Positions 11,101 to 21,189 of a DNA stretch of 64,000 nt are shown here, piece after piece (position 1 is the first letter of the stretch; each line of letters opens with the position of its first letter). The stretch is from positions 68,036,567 through 68,100,566 of the forward strand of contig CM043970.1 of NCBI GenBank assembly GCA_014529385.2, in the 5' to 3' direction. The position numbers were made by a program, and so were the translations under genes. Source of the stretch: Adiantum capillus-veneris (lineage: Eukaryota > Streptophyta > Polypodiopsida > Polypodiales > Pteridaceae). The notes beneath the pieces are model-generated. The model was given only the letters and a program-made list of their open reading frames with translations. It was not told where the DNA came from and did not search any database.

Positions 11101-12853
11101 AAGAGTTGTCTTCCAAGAATATGGACCTGCACGTGCAAGACAAAATGTCAGGGCTCAAGAGGAGCAAGGACACGATAGCGTGGAACCACAGGTTGTGGAT
11201 GAGCCTGAGCCACCTATTGTGCGTAGATCTGGACGTGTCACGCGACCTCCTGATAGGTTTGTTCCATCTATGAATTATGTCATGTTGATTGATTGCAATG
11301 AGCCTTCATGTTACAAGGAAGCAGTGCAAATGAAGGACTCCGGGAATTGGAAATTGGCCATGCAGTCAGAGATGACAGCTCTGCATAAAAACCAGACATG
11401 GAAGCTAGTTAAATTACCATGGGGCAAAAAGGCTCTACCCTGTAAATGGGTTTACAGGTATAAGATCACCGCTCATGATAGTCAGCCAAAGTACAAAGAA
11501 AGGCTTGTTGCCAAGGGCTTTAAACAAGAACAAGGCATTGACTTTGATGAAGTCTTCTCTCCGGTGGTCAAGATGACTACATTGAGATGCTTTCTTGCAT
11601 TGGTTGCCATATTAGATTTGGTGTTGCACCAAATGGATGTCAAGACAGCGTTCTTGCATGATGATTTAGATGTGGAAATTTACATGTAGCAGCCAGAAGG
11701 GTTTGTTGAGAAAGGCAAGGAAGATTGGGTATGCTAGTTGTTAAAGAGTCTTTATGGCTTAAAAAAATCACCGAGGGCATGGTACCATAAATTCCACAAG
11801 TTTATGCTTTCTCAAGGCTACAAACGTAGTGAGTTCGATCACTGTCTATATACAAAGAAAGCTAAGGATGGTAGTTGGCTGATCCTTATTTTGTATGTGG
11901 ATGACATGTTGATTGCTGGCAAGCACTTGGAAGAAATTTCAGCTTTGAAGTCAAAGATGGCAAAATCGTTTGACATGAAAGACATGGGTGAGGCAAGTCA
12001 TATACTTGGTATGCGCATTGAGAGAGACAGATCAAAGAATTTGATTTGGTTATCTCAAATATAGTATATTGACAAGGTTTTGCAACGTTTCAATATGGAG
12101 AAGGGAAAGGCACTGAGTGTTCCATTGCCACCATATGTGAAACTTAGCAAACAAGATTGTCCTATGTCTGAGGAAGAACAGGCTGAAATGGATAATATTC
12201 CATATGCGTCTGCAGTGGGTAGTTTGATGTATGCAATGATTGCTACTCACCCAGACATTGCATTTGCAGTGGGAGTAGTAAGTCGATACATGTCAAACCC
12301 AGGCAAGAAACATTGGGAGGCAGTGAAAGGAATATTGAGATACCTGAAAGCTACAAAGAGTATGCGTATATGCTATGGGAGTCAGGAGCTAAGTGTAAAG
12401 GGTTTTACAGACTCAGATTATGCAGGTGACTTAGACAACCGAAGGTCTACGTCAGGGTATGTCTTTACATTGGCTGGTGGAGCATTATCATGGCGTTCTA
12501 GATTACAAGATTGTGTTACGCAGTCTACTACAGAGGCTGAATATGTTGCAGCATCAAAGGCATGTAAAGAATCAATTTGGCTTAATCAACTAGTAACAGA
12601 TTTGGGAATCAAAGAAGAGATGCCTGTGTTATATTGTGATAGTCAAAGTGCTATACAATTGGCTCCCAATCCAGTTTATCACTCAAAGACAAAGCATGTG
12701 GATGTGAAGTATCATTTCATCAGGGAAATGCTCGAGGATAAGCAACTTCAGCTTGTCAAAGTTCACACCACAGAAAATCCTGCTGATCTACTTACAAAAG
12801 GACTTCCCTCAGAGAGCTTTGCACATTTTCGCAAGCAGTTAGGTATAGGGTAG
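11101..12853 (+). pseudogene. Copia-1 reverse transcriptase and RNase H
   Basis: RT begins around 11330 (WKLAMQSEMTALHKNQTW), passes through LPCKWVYRYK and GIDFDEVFSPVVKMTT, and has the catalytic YVDDMLIAG near 11895. RNase H has TDSDYAGDLDNRRSTSGYVF (12408 onward) and STTEAEYVAA (12525), ending near 12853 at FRKQLGIG. In-frame TAG codons at 11687, 11735 and 12062 interrupt an otherwise collinear frame. The three stops each replace a single codon in a conserved context, suggesting point mutation after insertion. Confidence 0.92.
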
Positions 12854-12929
12854 TATATCACTTCTCTACATCTCTTGTATATTAGCTTGTATAGTAGCTT
12901 CTCTCACACTTAAAGTACCACATTGGACT

Positions 12930-12942
12930 TTAAGTGGGAGGT
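12930..12942 (+). other. Copia-1 polypurine tract
   Basis: The purine-rich run TTAAGTGGGAGGT immediately precedes the 3' LTR, the expected plus-strand primer position. Confidence 0.8.
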
Positions 12943-13136
12943 TGTTGGGGTATAAAGCCCAATGTGGTCGCCCAGGCAAGTGGGCGGGCCGCCAGGTATG
13001 TACACATATTCTTTTGTAAAAACCTAATAAGAACTCACTATGCTCTACACATTACAGTAGAGCGAGTTCACCATATCGTCGTGCTCTTCTTCTCGCACTC
13101 TCTCTCTCGTGTCGCACTTCCGCTCGTACTCCTTCA
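12943..13136 (+). repeat. Copia-1 3' LTR (194 bp)
   Basis: Matches the 5' LTR with about seven substitutions and one extra TC dinucleotide in the CT-rich part; followed by TSD GTGTG. Confidence 0.93.
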
Positions 13137-13275
13137 GTGTGTGGCAAAGAAATTAATCTAGTGTGTGTGTGTTGGCCCTTAATCTACCGTTGGGCTTCTC
13201 GATGACCATTGGGGTCTCAATCAACATCATCGCACACCCACATGGAGGTATGTTTTGGTATGATTGTAACACATG

Positions 13276-13431
13276 CACACTAATGCTTGCATTAGTGTGT
13301 GCTTGGGCAAGCATTAGTGTGAAAACACACTAATGCAAGCATTAGTGTGTGCTTGTAACGCATGCACGCACTAATGCAAGCATTAGTGTGTGTATAATGC
13401 ATGCACACACTAATGCTTGCATTAGTGTGTG
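13276..13431. repeat. Cluster of four hairpins in the CACTA-1 intergenic spacer
   Basis: Four dyads with arms of the form CACACTAATGC / GCATTAGTGTG lie at 13276-13299, 13325-13350, 13369-13388 and 13404-13431. The two-base centre is TT in the first and last and AA in the middle two, so the units alternate orientation. A half-site (AGCATTAGTGTG) is at 13309-13320. They lie in what, without Copia-1, would be the spacer between the divergent CACTA-1 genes. Confidence 0.9.
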
Positions 13432-13444
13432 ATTGTGCACAAAA

Positions 13445-13590
13445 TAGTGTGTGTTTGTGTGTGCGTGTGTGTGCATGTTAGTGCATGTGTGTGTATACTT
13501 TGTGTGTGCGTGTGTGTGCAATGTGTATGCATTGTGTGTGTGTGCATGTGTGTGTGTGTGTATGTGTTTGTGTGTGTGTGTGTGTAGAAG
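13445..13590. repeat. GT-rich simple repeat
   Basis: Interrupted (GT)n with occasional CA/TA/GC steps. Long ORFs on both strands here are composition artefacts. Confidence 0.95.
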
Positions 13591-13831
13591 AACGAGAAGA
13601 AAGAGAGAGAGTTCGAGCACTTACAGTCGTGACCTTGATCGCTTGGATATGGGGGGGATGGAGATGAAGAGAGTAATAGAGCTTGGAGATGGAGAGGGAG
13701 AAGGAGAGAGAGCTTGGAGATGGAGAGGGAAACAGGCCCGCACAGAGAAGGAGCTCGCTTTTGAATTTTTGGCATTCACTTTCGCGGGGGCACGTAGGTG
13801 CCCCCTTTATATAAAAAACTTTGTTGTAATT

Positions 13832-13892
13832 TTTACTGCGTGTATTACCGCGTCTTTTCCCGCACGTATTACCGCGTATATTACCGCGAAAA
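13832..13892. promoter_or_regulatory. Internal ATTACCGCG cluster upstream of CACTA-1 transposase
   Basis: Three ATTACCGCG motifs (13853-13861, 13870-13878, 13880-13888) plus a diverged ACTGCG repeat, the same motif as the element's subterminal arrays. They sit about 150-200 bp before the first recognisable TNP2 coding sequence, so the element's own DNA-binding protein could act on its transposase promoter. That role is inferred. Confidence 0.6.
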
Positions 13893-16245
13893 GCGATGAT
13901 GAGCCATTAAGGTTACGTCGACTGGATGACCTCTTGTACCCGCCTCTTTACCTTACAGTCCCCTCTATCCTTAATGAGTGTCATTCATGTCAGTACCAAC
14001 ATTCTTGATTCTTCTTTTTCTTATTTTATTTTTTCTTATTTAGTGTGTGGTCGTGTGTGCAGGTCGATTGGGATGACGTGGGTCCGTTGGTTGGCGCGGA
14101 ACGAACTCGATGGTTGAGCGAGCCACTACCATGTCCATGTACGCGATGTAAGCGTGATATTGCACAACTTCGGCGTATATGCTTGGCTCACGTGGATGAT
14201 TATGGACTATGGGACGATCCGAGAAAATGTGCTCGAATGGAAACTAGAGATCTGAGGGTTTTGGCATCCATTGATGTCGCTCCCCATTGGAGTGCGATCG
14301 GGGGCGGAGGCTGGAGGAGGACGGAAGAGCGATTGCGCCAGGAAGCAGTCATGGGAGGGGGGTCACACCCGCCTTCCGATGTGGGTGGGTCCACACGAGC
14401 GCATGCGCATCCTACATCCACCACATATGGGGATCTCCCCACCACCCCGCCCCACATGGAGGTGGAGGAAGATCATTTGCACAATATGGTTGAGGATCTT
14501 CTTGCACGTGAGGCGGAAAATGAGTGTGAGCCTGAGTGTGCATGTGAAGAAGCTACCCAAAAAACCAAAGATTCATTGCTAGAGGCAGCACGCACCGCTC
14601 TTTACGAGGGATGCTCCTACTCCATATTACGAGCGTCTCTTGAGATCTTGAATATTCAAGAAATGTTTGGATGGAGCAATGCAGGGGTTGATGCACTATT
14701 GAGGTATGTTTAAGTGTAATAAGTGTTAATTGTGAGTTTTTTCGTGGTTATATGCAATAACGAGTGTTCTTTAATTATGTCATAGGCTATTAGGCAAGAT
14801 GATGCCTAAAGGAAATCATCTTCCAGAAAGTCGAAATAAGGCACAATAGGTGGTGATAGGGCTTGGGATGGACTATGATCGCATACATGCATGTGTCAAT
14901 GATTGTGTGCTATTCCGCAATGAACATGCATGGCTTGATGCTTGCCCCGAGTGTGGAGAATCAAGGTACAAAGAGGGAATGCAAGGAACCACAATACCTC
15001 GCAAGGTTCTTCATCATTTCCCTCTCATTCCCCGAATCAAGCACATGTTCAACACCAAAGGAACAAGCGAGCTTCTTACATGGCATATGACAAATTGCTC
15101 CACCAATGGGGTTATGAGAGTGCCGGCTGACTTGCCGGCATGGCAACACATCGAACAGACATGGCCAGAGTTTAGAGAAGAGCCTCGTCACTTGAGGCTT
15201 GGTCTGGCTAGTGATGGGTAAACCCATTTGGGCATCAGTCTACCTCATGGAGTACTTGGCCAGTGGTTGTTGTGAACTACAACATTCCACCATGGGGGTC
15301 AACCAAGAAGGGGAACATTTTACTCTCTCTTCTAGTCCCAGGAAAACACAAGGTGAAGAACATGGATGTATATTTAGCACCTTTGATTGAAGAGCTTCAA
15401 GAGCTATGGAACGGCATATATGTTTTTAATGTATCAAGACCACTTCGTGATCGGCGCACAATGATCAAATGCATTCTCATGTGGACCATGCATGATTACC
15501 CCGGGCTTGGAGAGATTTCTAGTAAGCTTATAATTTGTGACGCTCTTTAATGTCTTTGCATTGGTCACTTATATGCGGTTATGTCTTTTGTTTTTGTAGG
15601 ACTATCGACATCTGGACATAGTGCATGCCCAACTTGTGGACCCTCACTCGTGACAGAGAGACCCGCTCTACTTGGTAAGGTGATCTACCCCAATAACCAT
15701 CGCTTCTTGCAGCCCACACATCGATCTTATGCTCCACCGTGCAATGGGATGGAGCCACTCCATTGGACCATGGCCGATTGGGCAAGACAGTGGAACGAGC
15801 ATCACAACACATTGCCTCCTCCCAATGATCCACCTAGGGGTATGTCTAGGAACTCTATTTTCTTCTCACTACCCTATTGGGCTTCATTGAAAATCCAACA
15901 CCTATTGGATCCAATGCATGTGTTCAAAAATGTTGGGCAAGCTATATGGGATCACATAGTAGGCAAGAAAGATTCATTGGGGGCTAGAGAGGACATGAGG
16001 GCCATAAGGAGGCTCCCTCCTTTAGCCACACCTCGCATGGGGCCTCGGGGGAAGATGGTTCTTCCAAAGGAACCTTGGATTCTATCAAGGGTGGATCAAG
16101 AGCGGATGAAACAAGTCATTGCATCCATCCGTACTCGAACAGGTTATATGCATTCGCTCAAAGGTGCCTTCACTAAAACTAAGAAAGGAGGATCCACACA
16201 ATTGTATGGGCTCAAATCCCATGATTGGCACAAGAATCTTCAGGT

Positions 16246-16322
16246 AATGTGTGTGTGTGTGTGTATGTGTGTGTATATGTGTGTGTGTGTATGTGTGTGT
16301 ATGTGAGTGTGTGTGTATGTAG
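16246..16322. repeat. (GT)n within TNP2 intron
   Basis: GT-rich simple repeat directly after the splice donor at 16244, inside the intron 16244-16366. Confidence 0.9.
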
Positions 16323-17340
16323 TTTAGGGTTCTGGATACTAATAAGTCTTTTTGTTTGTGCAATAGTTTGTGCTTCCAATTAGCATTAGTGGATTTGCGG
16401 ACACGAAGGTAAAGGCTGCAATATTCAAGGTGGGAGAAGTTGTCAGGTATAGCACATTTCATCCTCCCTCCTAAACTTTACTTTGAAGACTAACTTTACT
16501 ATGCAGATTATGAAGGTTTTTTTGGTTACAGGTTTGTGAGTTCCAAAGAAATCGAAGTTTCAGCCATTCCAACAGCTCGACTTCTAGCGATTGAAGCAAC
16601 TTGTGCTATTGAGGATGCATTCCCACATTCTATCCTTGTTAGCCAAGTTCACCTATTGCTCCATCTTGTTGAGGAGATAGCCATTTGTGGTGTGGCTCAC
16701 TCCAGGTGGATGTTCTTTCTTGAGAGGTTCCTAAAGACCTTGAAAGACTTTGTAAGGCTATGATCACAACCAGAGGTATTCATCGATCTTAAGCCTTAAA
16801 CCTTATTAGAATTGAATTGTATTCACAACGCTTTTTATTGGTTACTTTAATCACTAATGGTTTCATGTGTTCAAGCAAGCATGGCAGAGGGTTGGATTGT
16901 ACAAGAGGCTTTTGTGTATGTCTCTCAATATCTTTTCACAATAGACCCATCATTGCCTCGTTTAAAGTGGGAAAGGTTCTCTCTTGATTTTGGATAGGGA
17001 ATTTCAAGCCATAGTCAACAACCATTGTCTACTCAATGCTCCCATCATGGGAAAATGGGTGGATATGTATGTTGAGGTGCGTACAATGAGAGAAAGGGAG
17101 AGGGAAGCATGGAGGAGGTCTCATGGCGGTAGGCGAGCACCTCCCTTTCCTAAAGAGCTTGCCAAATACCCTGATCTAATTCCAGTTGGGTGGATACACA
17201 ATGCCATGACCAAGGCCAAGGCACAAGGAGAACAAATAAGCCCTAAAGAATGGGAGTACGCGCGAGGATGTCTACCAAGGGTAATATAATCAATGTGTTT
17301 AGTGTGTGTGTGCGAGTGTGTGTGTGTGTGTACTATGTGT

Positions 17341-17342
<2 letters not shown>

Positions 17343-17385
<43 letters not shown>
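17343..17385. repeat. (TC)n within TNP2 intron
   Basis: CT dinucleotide run of about 19 units, inside the intron 17281-17406, which ends TTTTTGCAG. Confidence 0.95.
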
Positions 17386-18545
17386 TATTCTGATTGGTTT
17401 TTGCAGGCCTTCACATTCAACTCTATGTGGTCCGAAGGACGTCATTTTTGAACCCGCAAGATAGATGAGCGTCGAACCACTCACGATAGTGGAGTTATGG
17501 GGAAACTTTGACACGACAACACAAGAGGTGAGGGAATGTGGAACAATAGAGAGGATAATCAAAGTGGATTTTAGAACATTTCACAAATATCTCTTTGACT
17601 GCCGATGGTTTGTGGGTGAGGTTAAGAGACATGACAATGGACTCTATATGGTAGACTCCAGGCAATTTCATCACGGCAAGACCGACAAGTTGGTGCAACC
17701 TAGTAGTTGTGAGCAGGTAAAGTCACCGTGCAACTCACTAAAACATTATATGATACATAAAAAACTACATTCATGTTGTTGTTTGCTCTGTGACCTACAG
17801 GTGTTTTATGTGCCTTGTATGTATCGAAGACGACTTTGGTATGTTATTCCAGTCACACCACGGAGCAGATCTATCTTTGCAGATATGAACATAGAGACTT
17901 TGACAGATCCCACCATACCATCTCAAGAAGACGCCAATGACGATGATGCAATTGAGGTCGAGGAGAACCAACCATTCCCAATAACCAACCATAGTGAGGA
18001 GGAGGACGAGGATGGAGAGGATGATGATGATTCAATAGGAGAGGCTATAGAGGATGAATCAATAGATTTATTTGTTGATTTAGATACCATGGGGTTGGAC
18101 ATGGATGTAAGCACTTGTAGAGATTTCTTGGAGGATGAAAATTAATAATATCTTTTGGATTTTGTCTTCTTTCTCTACTTATGCTGTACAAAAGGGCTAT
18201 TTGTTTATGAATGCAAGACAATACAATTTTGATCATCGTTCGCTTGCCATTTCCATATGAATGCATAGTTGACATAAGATTTTGAGGTGGAAACAAAATA
18301 TTTTTTGATATAGAATCTCATGGAGTACAAATGAGTAGAGTAGGAGAATCATACCAATAGATGAGGCAAGCAAAGAGAAGAGAGGTACTAACAATCCCAA
18401 TGACAATGGGATTTCTTACACTCCATGCAAAAAGGGGGTGCCAATTTTTGAAAAGTAACAAAATAGGATAGAATTTATAGAAAGGGAAAAGTGGGAGAGG
18501 AATGGGGGCAGCCGGCCAAGTGGATTCTTTTTTTATTGCTGTAAT

Positions 18546-18690
18546 ATGCGCGGCTATCTGCGCGGTAATACCTATGGTAATACTCGTGGAAAAATCGGAA
18601 AACCCGCCAGCAGGGCTGCAACATACAATCTCTCTCTTTCTTAAACCTCTCTCTCTCCTCTTATGCGGTAATGCTGTGCGGTAACAGCAG
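18546..18690. promoter_or_regulatory. CACTA-1 3' subterminal repeats
   Basis: GCGGTAAT-type motifs at 18560-18569, 18576-18582 (diverged TGGTAAT), 18665-18672 and 18679-18685, all oriented toward the 3' end; mirrors the 5' cluster. Confidence 0.7.
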
Positions 18691-18705
18691 CATTCTCCCA
18701 TAGTG

Positions 18706-19010
18706 TGGATCCCAAAGAAGTCTCTTCAAACACAAACAAAGCAGAGACAAGTATGGGTTCCCCAACGATCAACATCAACAAAACAACCAGGAATCATGAA
18801 GAAGTGTGTCCCAAAGAAAACCAATAAAACTATTGTCACTGCACCGCCGCTTAAGTTTGTTCAAATCCTCCTACGGTTACAATACAATTAGAAGAGAGCA
18901 AGTCGCTCACTTCAAGCCAGAACCCATTGCTAAGGAACAATGCCAAATAGGACAACCAACAACAAGGCTAAAATGGCTTCCAAAGAAGCACAAAAAAGAT
19001 AAGTAAGCCT
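18706..19010 (+). pseudogene. Degenerate W-x-P-K repeat region, copy A (part 2, after CACTA-1)
   Basis: The frame at 18703 gives WIPKKSLQTQTKQRQVWVPQRS, then KKCVPKKT, and a later frame gives KWLPKKHKKDK ending near 19006. This continues the W-[VI]-P-K pattern of 5080-5640, confirming that 5768-18705 is an insertion. It ends with a basic tail and stop. Function unknown. Confidence 0.5.
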
Positions 19011-20430
19011 TCAAAATCTCTCTACAACCTTCAATTCAAAGATCATCACATTGCTTAGAATAGGAAGCCTTGCCAGCAAAAAAATACCAATAATCATATT
19101 GCTTATACCCACATCTTGCATAACATAAATCTTTTACATGCATTGACCATCTATGCATAATAGGGCTATACTACAAGGCTTGCATAGGCACAATTTTTAA
19201 TTTCCCAAGCACAACACATACCATTGGCGATGAGGCATTCTAAATGTGGACCTAGTATTACGAATATTACAGGGCAATGTTTAGTGAGTTGTATTGAATT
19301 TTTGTGTTTGATTGTGATGATTTTTTGACAAAATTCAGAGTATATGCCCTCATAGTAGCGTTACAAGAAGAGTACGCGGGCAAAAGCCATATATGAGCCC
19401 CTAGGGACATGTGTATAGTGAACTTATTGTTTAGCATTCTAATCGAATAATTTTGCTTCTTGTTGCGTTGAGTTTTGGTTTTATTTTGTTATTTTTGAGA
19501 TTTACTTTTTGAAAAAAAATAATGAGGGAAAAACCCATAATCCATATGAAGAAAAGACTGAAGAGATGCATGAATTGTACAAAGATAAGCGGGTACAAAA
19601 AAATGACAAAACTTCACGCGGAATGTCTCACAAGCCGTATGCACAAGGCTATTTTGTCAGAGGTTAGAAAAGAATGCCCATCAGTCTTCAACAACAACAT
19701 GAGGCCAAAAATGACTGAGAATGTTCATTAAACTCCGGGATGGCCTACAAGGACAATGAAAGTTCGTGATGTGACTAAACAAAAGAACCCATCAAGTGTA
19801 AAGTTTCCGATCAAACATTTCATGCGACTACAAGGCTGTATATAGGAAGTAGATCTTTACACTGTAAATCTTCTATCTTGTATGTGAATTAATGAAGCCT
19901 AACAAACAAAAGAGACTAACAGTACTGACAAGAACAAAAGGGGCAAAAATGAAAGTTCAATCATCTATCATGATAGATGTCTGTAGGGGCAAGCAAGGAT
20001 CAAGCCAAATTATGGTCATCATCATTGGTTCTACATGTGTTTGGTAGGTGACAGAGATGCTCATTAGTCATTTTCGAGACTGAAATCCAAAAAGTGCCAA
20101 ATACAAGTCTAAATCAAACCAAACTTTTTCACGAGGCTATAAATAGAGAATACAAGGTAAGGGTTGTTTTTTTAAAAAGTATAACCCCTAGCTATCTAAA
20201 GATGTAATTTTTAGCCATGATAGCCATCTACATACCCTGTACATCATATATATGAGTTTTGGGGACCAATGAACAATGATGGCTTATAGATGGTCATCTA
20301 TCGTGAATGATGTCAGATAAGGCCCTTTTAAATCAAGCTACTAACTTGGGGAATTAAGTGGGGTTTGTCAAGCTTTAATTAATTCATGTATCAATTAGAA
20401 TCAGTATAATGATTTACACATCACACAAAA
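19011..20430. other. Non-coding stretch, probable retroelement 3' region
   Basis: No credible coding. It holds an 18-bp perfect palindrome CATCTATCATGATAGATG at 19962-19979, a degenerate second copy at 20288-20305, and a TATA-like CTATAAATAGAG at 20139-20150. The last could mark an LTR promoter, but no LTR boundary was found. Confidence 0.4.
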
Positions 20431-20439
20431 GCTAACAGT

Positions 20440-21185
20440 GGCAAATGCGACTTTGATCGTCTTGATGCAGGAACAAAGGAGTCACCCACCAAAAGAGCAG
20501 ACACAAATGGTAGACAAACCAAACTTTGCAAGGTTACATATTTTTCCCTTGATGAGGCGAATTGAATGTTGGACATGGGTGTTGAACCTCGAATCAGAAA
20601 AATTATCTCCCAGATTTGGCATGACATACAAACTTTGTATTGGAGTGCAGCTTGGCCTAAAGGAGCTGAAGATCTAGAAAACAATATTCTATAGAATCCT
20701 TACAAAGTTGTCATTGGCTCACCATTTTGAAGGCCAATCATTCAATTCTACACATTGTAGAAGTTGTTTCTGAGAATGCAAAATACTCAAAAAGTGATAG
20801 ATTTACTGATGGATGGAAGTAAAGTGATCGTGTTTATGGAAACAAAAAGAGATTTGGTGATAGCCCTATAATGAGAGCCAGGGATTTAAAATTACGTAAT
20901 CACTCAAAATGAAATTAGAGTGAACATCTAGTTGGTAAGGTGAATCTTTTGTTAACATTGACAAAGTCATGCATTTATACTATTGGATAAAGGAGGAAGA
21001 AACCAATTTGGAAAAACTTCGATATATATGGTTGTTAACATTAATTAACGCTTTGTGATCACGTGAAATTTTTGAGTGATCACGTAAATATTAAATCCCT
21101 GATGAGAGCATTAGATGTTACAGCTCAAGGCTTTGTGGATGTGAAGGACATACAGTTCGTCATCAATTATGATTTTCATGGATCA
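20440..21185 (+). pseudogene. DEAD-box RNA helicase pseudogene (RH20/DBP2/DDX5 type), intronless
   Basis: Translated in shifting frames: QTKLCKVTYFSLDEAN (degraded VTYLVLDEAD, motif II), MLDMGVEPRIRKIISQI, QTLYWSAAWPK (motif III SAT changed to SAA), NPYKVVIGS, VVSENAKYSK, DGSKVIVFMETK (motif IV), and after the MITE RALDVTAQGFVDVKDIQF and VINYDFHGS (motif V region). The order and spacing match the middle of a plant DBP2-like helicase. No introns are visible between motifs II and V and an internal stop follows ENNIL, so a processed or otherwise dead copy is likely. ATP-binding motif I and the C-terminus are not found. A hAT MITE interrupts it at 20879-21101. Confidence 0.85.
20879..21101. mobile_element. 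hAT-type MITE, 223 bp
   Basis: Terminal inverted repeats begin CAGGGATTTAA and extend about 32 bp with few mismatches (20879-20911 versus 21067-21101, including ATCACTCAAAA). They are flanked by a perfect 8-bp target duplication ATGAGAGC at 20871-20878 and 21102-21109. An 8-bp TSD and CAGGG ends are typical of hAT. There is no coding capacity, so it is non-autonomous. Confidence 0.95.
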
Positions 21186-21189
21186 TAGT

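Larger units (their letters stand above)
7950..13136 (+). mobile_element. Copia-1: complete Ty1-copia retrotransposon nested in CACTA-1
   Basis: LTRs at 7950-8141 and 12943-13136 begin TGTTGGGG and end CTTCA. The target duplication GTGTG flanks it (7945-7949 and 13137-13141). PBS follows the left LTR and a purine tract precedes the right LTR. Internal order is gag, protease, integrase, RT, RNase H, which defines Ty1-copia. By eye the LTRs differ at about seven positions plus a 2-bp indel over ~192 bp, so insertion is not recent. In-frame TAG codons and compensating frameshifts make it defective. It inserted into a GT-rich spacer between the two CACTA-1 genes. Confidence 0.95.
14045..18145 (+). 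pseudogene. CACTA-1 TNP2-type transposase gene, about nine exons, disrupted
   Basis: An N-terminal transposase-associated zinc region (PCPCTRCKRDI...HVDDYGLW, 14120-14215) is followed by acidic sequence and LYEGCSYSILRASLEIL. The Transposase_21 core has DYDRIHACVNDC, IPRKVLHHFPLIPRI, LGLASDG (catalytic Asp) and PPWGSTKKG. The second catalytic region is LDPMHVFKNV (~15910). A DUF4218-like WMFFLERFLKTLK (16708-16746) and a DUF4216-like tail (FDCRWFVGEV, VFYVPCMYRRRLWYV) follow. Introns with GT-AG ends are readable at 14704-14784, 15522-15599, 16244-16366, 16447-16531, 17281-17406 and 17717-17800, with one more around 16775-16876. Damage: TAG at 14847, a frameshift between 15215 and 15260, and stops at 16760 and 17448. 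The acidic C-terminus ends at 18145. The start exon is uncertain. Function by family: cuts and joins CACTA ends. Confidence 0.88.
5768..18705. mobile_element. CACTA-1: 12.9-kb En/Spm-type DNA transposon
   Basis: The ends are CACTATG at 5768-5774 and its inverse CATAGTG at 18699-18705, flanked by the 3-bp target duplication TGG (5765-5767 and 18706-18708). Both ends carry subterminal ATTACCGC/GTTACCGC repeats, the first starting roughly 20-25 bp from each tip. Two divergent genes are present: a reverse-strand accessory gene (6667-7743) and a forward TNP2-type transposase (about 14045-18145). A copia element occupies 7950-13136. Removing the element restores an open W-I-P-K codon context in the host retroelement, supporting the boundaries. 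3-bp TSD plus CACTA ends are diagnostic of the superfamily. Both genes carry disabling changes, so it is probably no longer autonomous. Confidence 0.93.
1..19010 (+). mobile_element. Gag-bearing LTR retroelement, copy A (left end outside window, interrupted)
   Basis: Palindromic leader (1-1640), gag-like pieces (1781-3175), a basic/coiled-coil segment (3690-4400) and a W-x-P-K-repeat segment (4532-5767, resuming at 18706-19005) are collinear. The gag and coiled-coil parts match copy B at 32.1-39.4 kb, so both are one family. No protease DSG, RT or integrase motif can be read in either copy. The element therefore looks gag-only or lost its pol; known gag-only plant elements of this general kind are called TR-GAG. 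The CACTA element at 5768-18705 splits it. No LTR is visible, so exact ends are unknown. Confidence 0.65.

Noticed and set aside
13342-14008. Long ORFs on both strands (His/Thr repeats, Cys/Val repeats)
   Set aside because: They are translations of the (GT)n tract; no codon structure outside the simple repeat.
14850-15090. Overlapping plus-strand ORFs in alternative frames
   Set aside because: Shadows of the TNP2 exon 2 frame.
16085-16462. Reverse ORF over the transposase
   Set aside because: Antisense of TNP2 exon plus an intronic (GT)n run.
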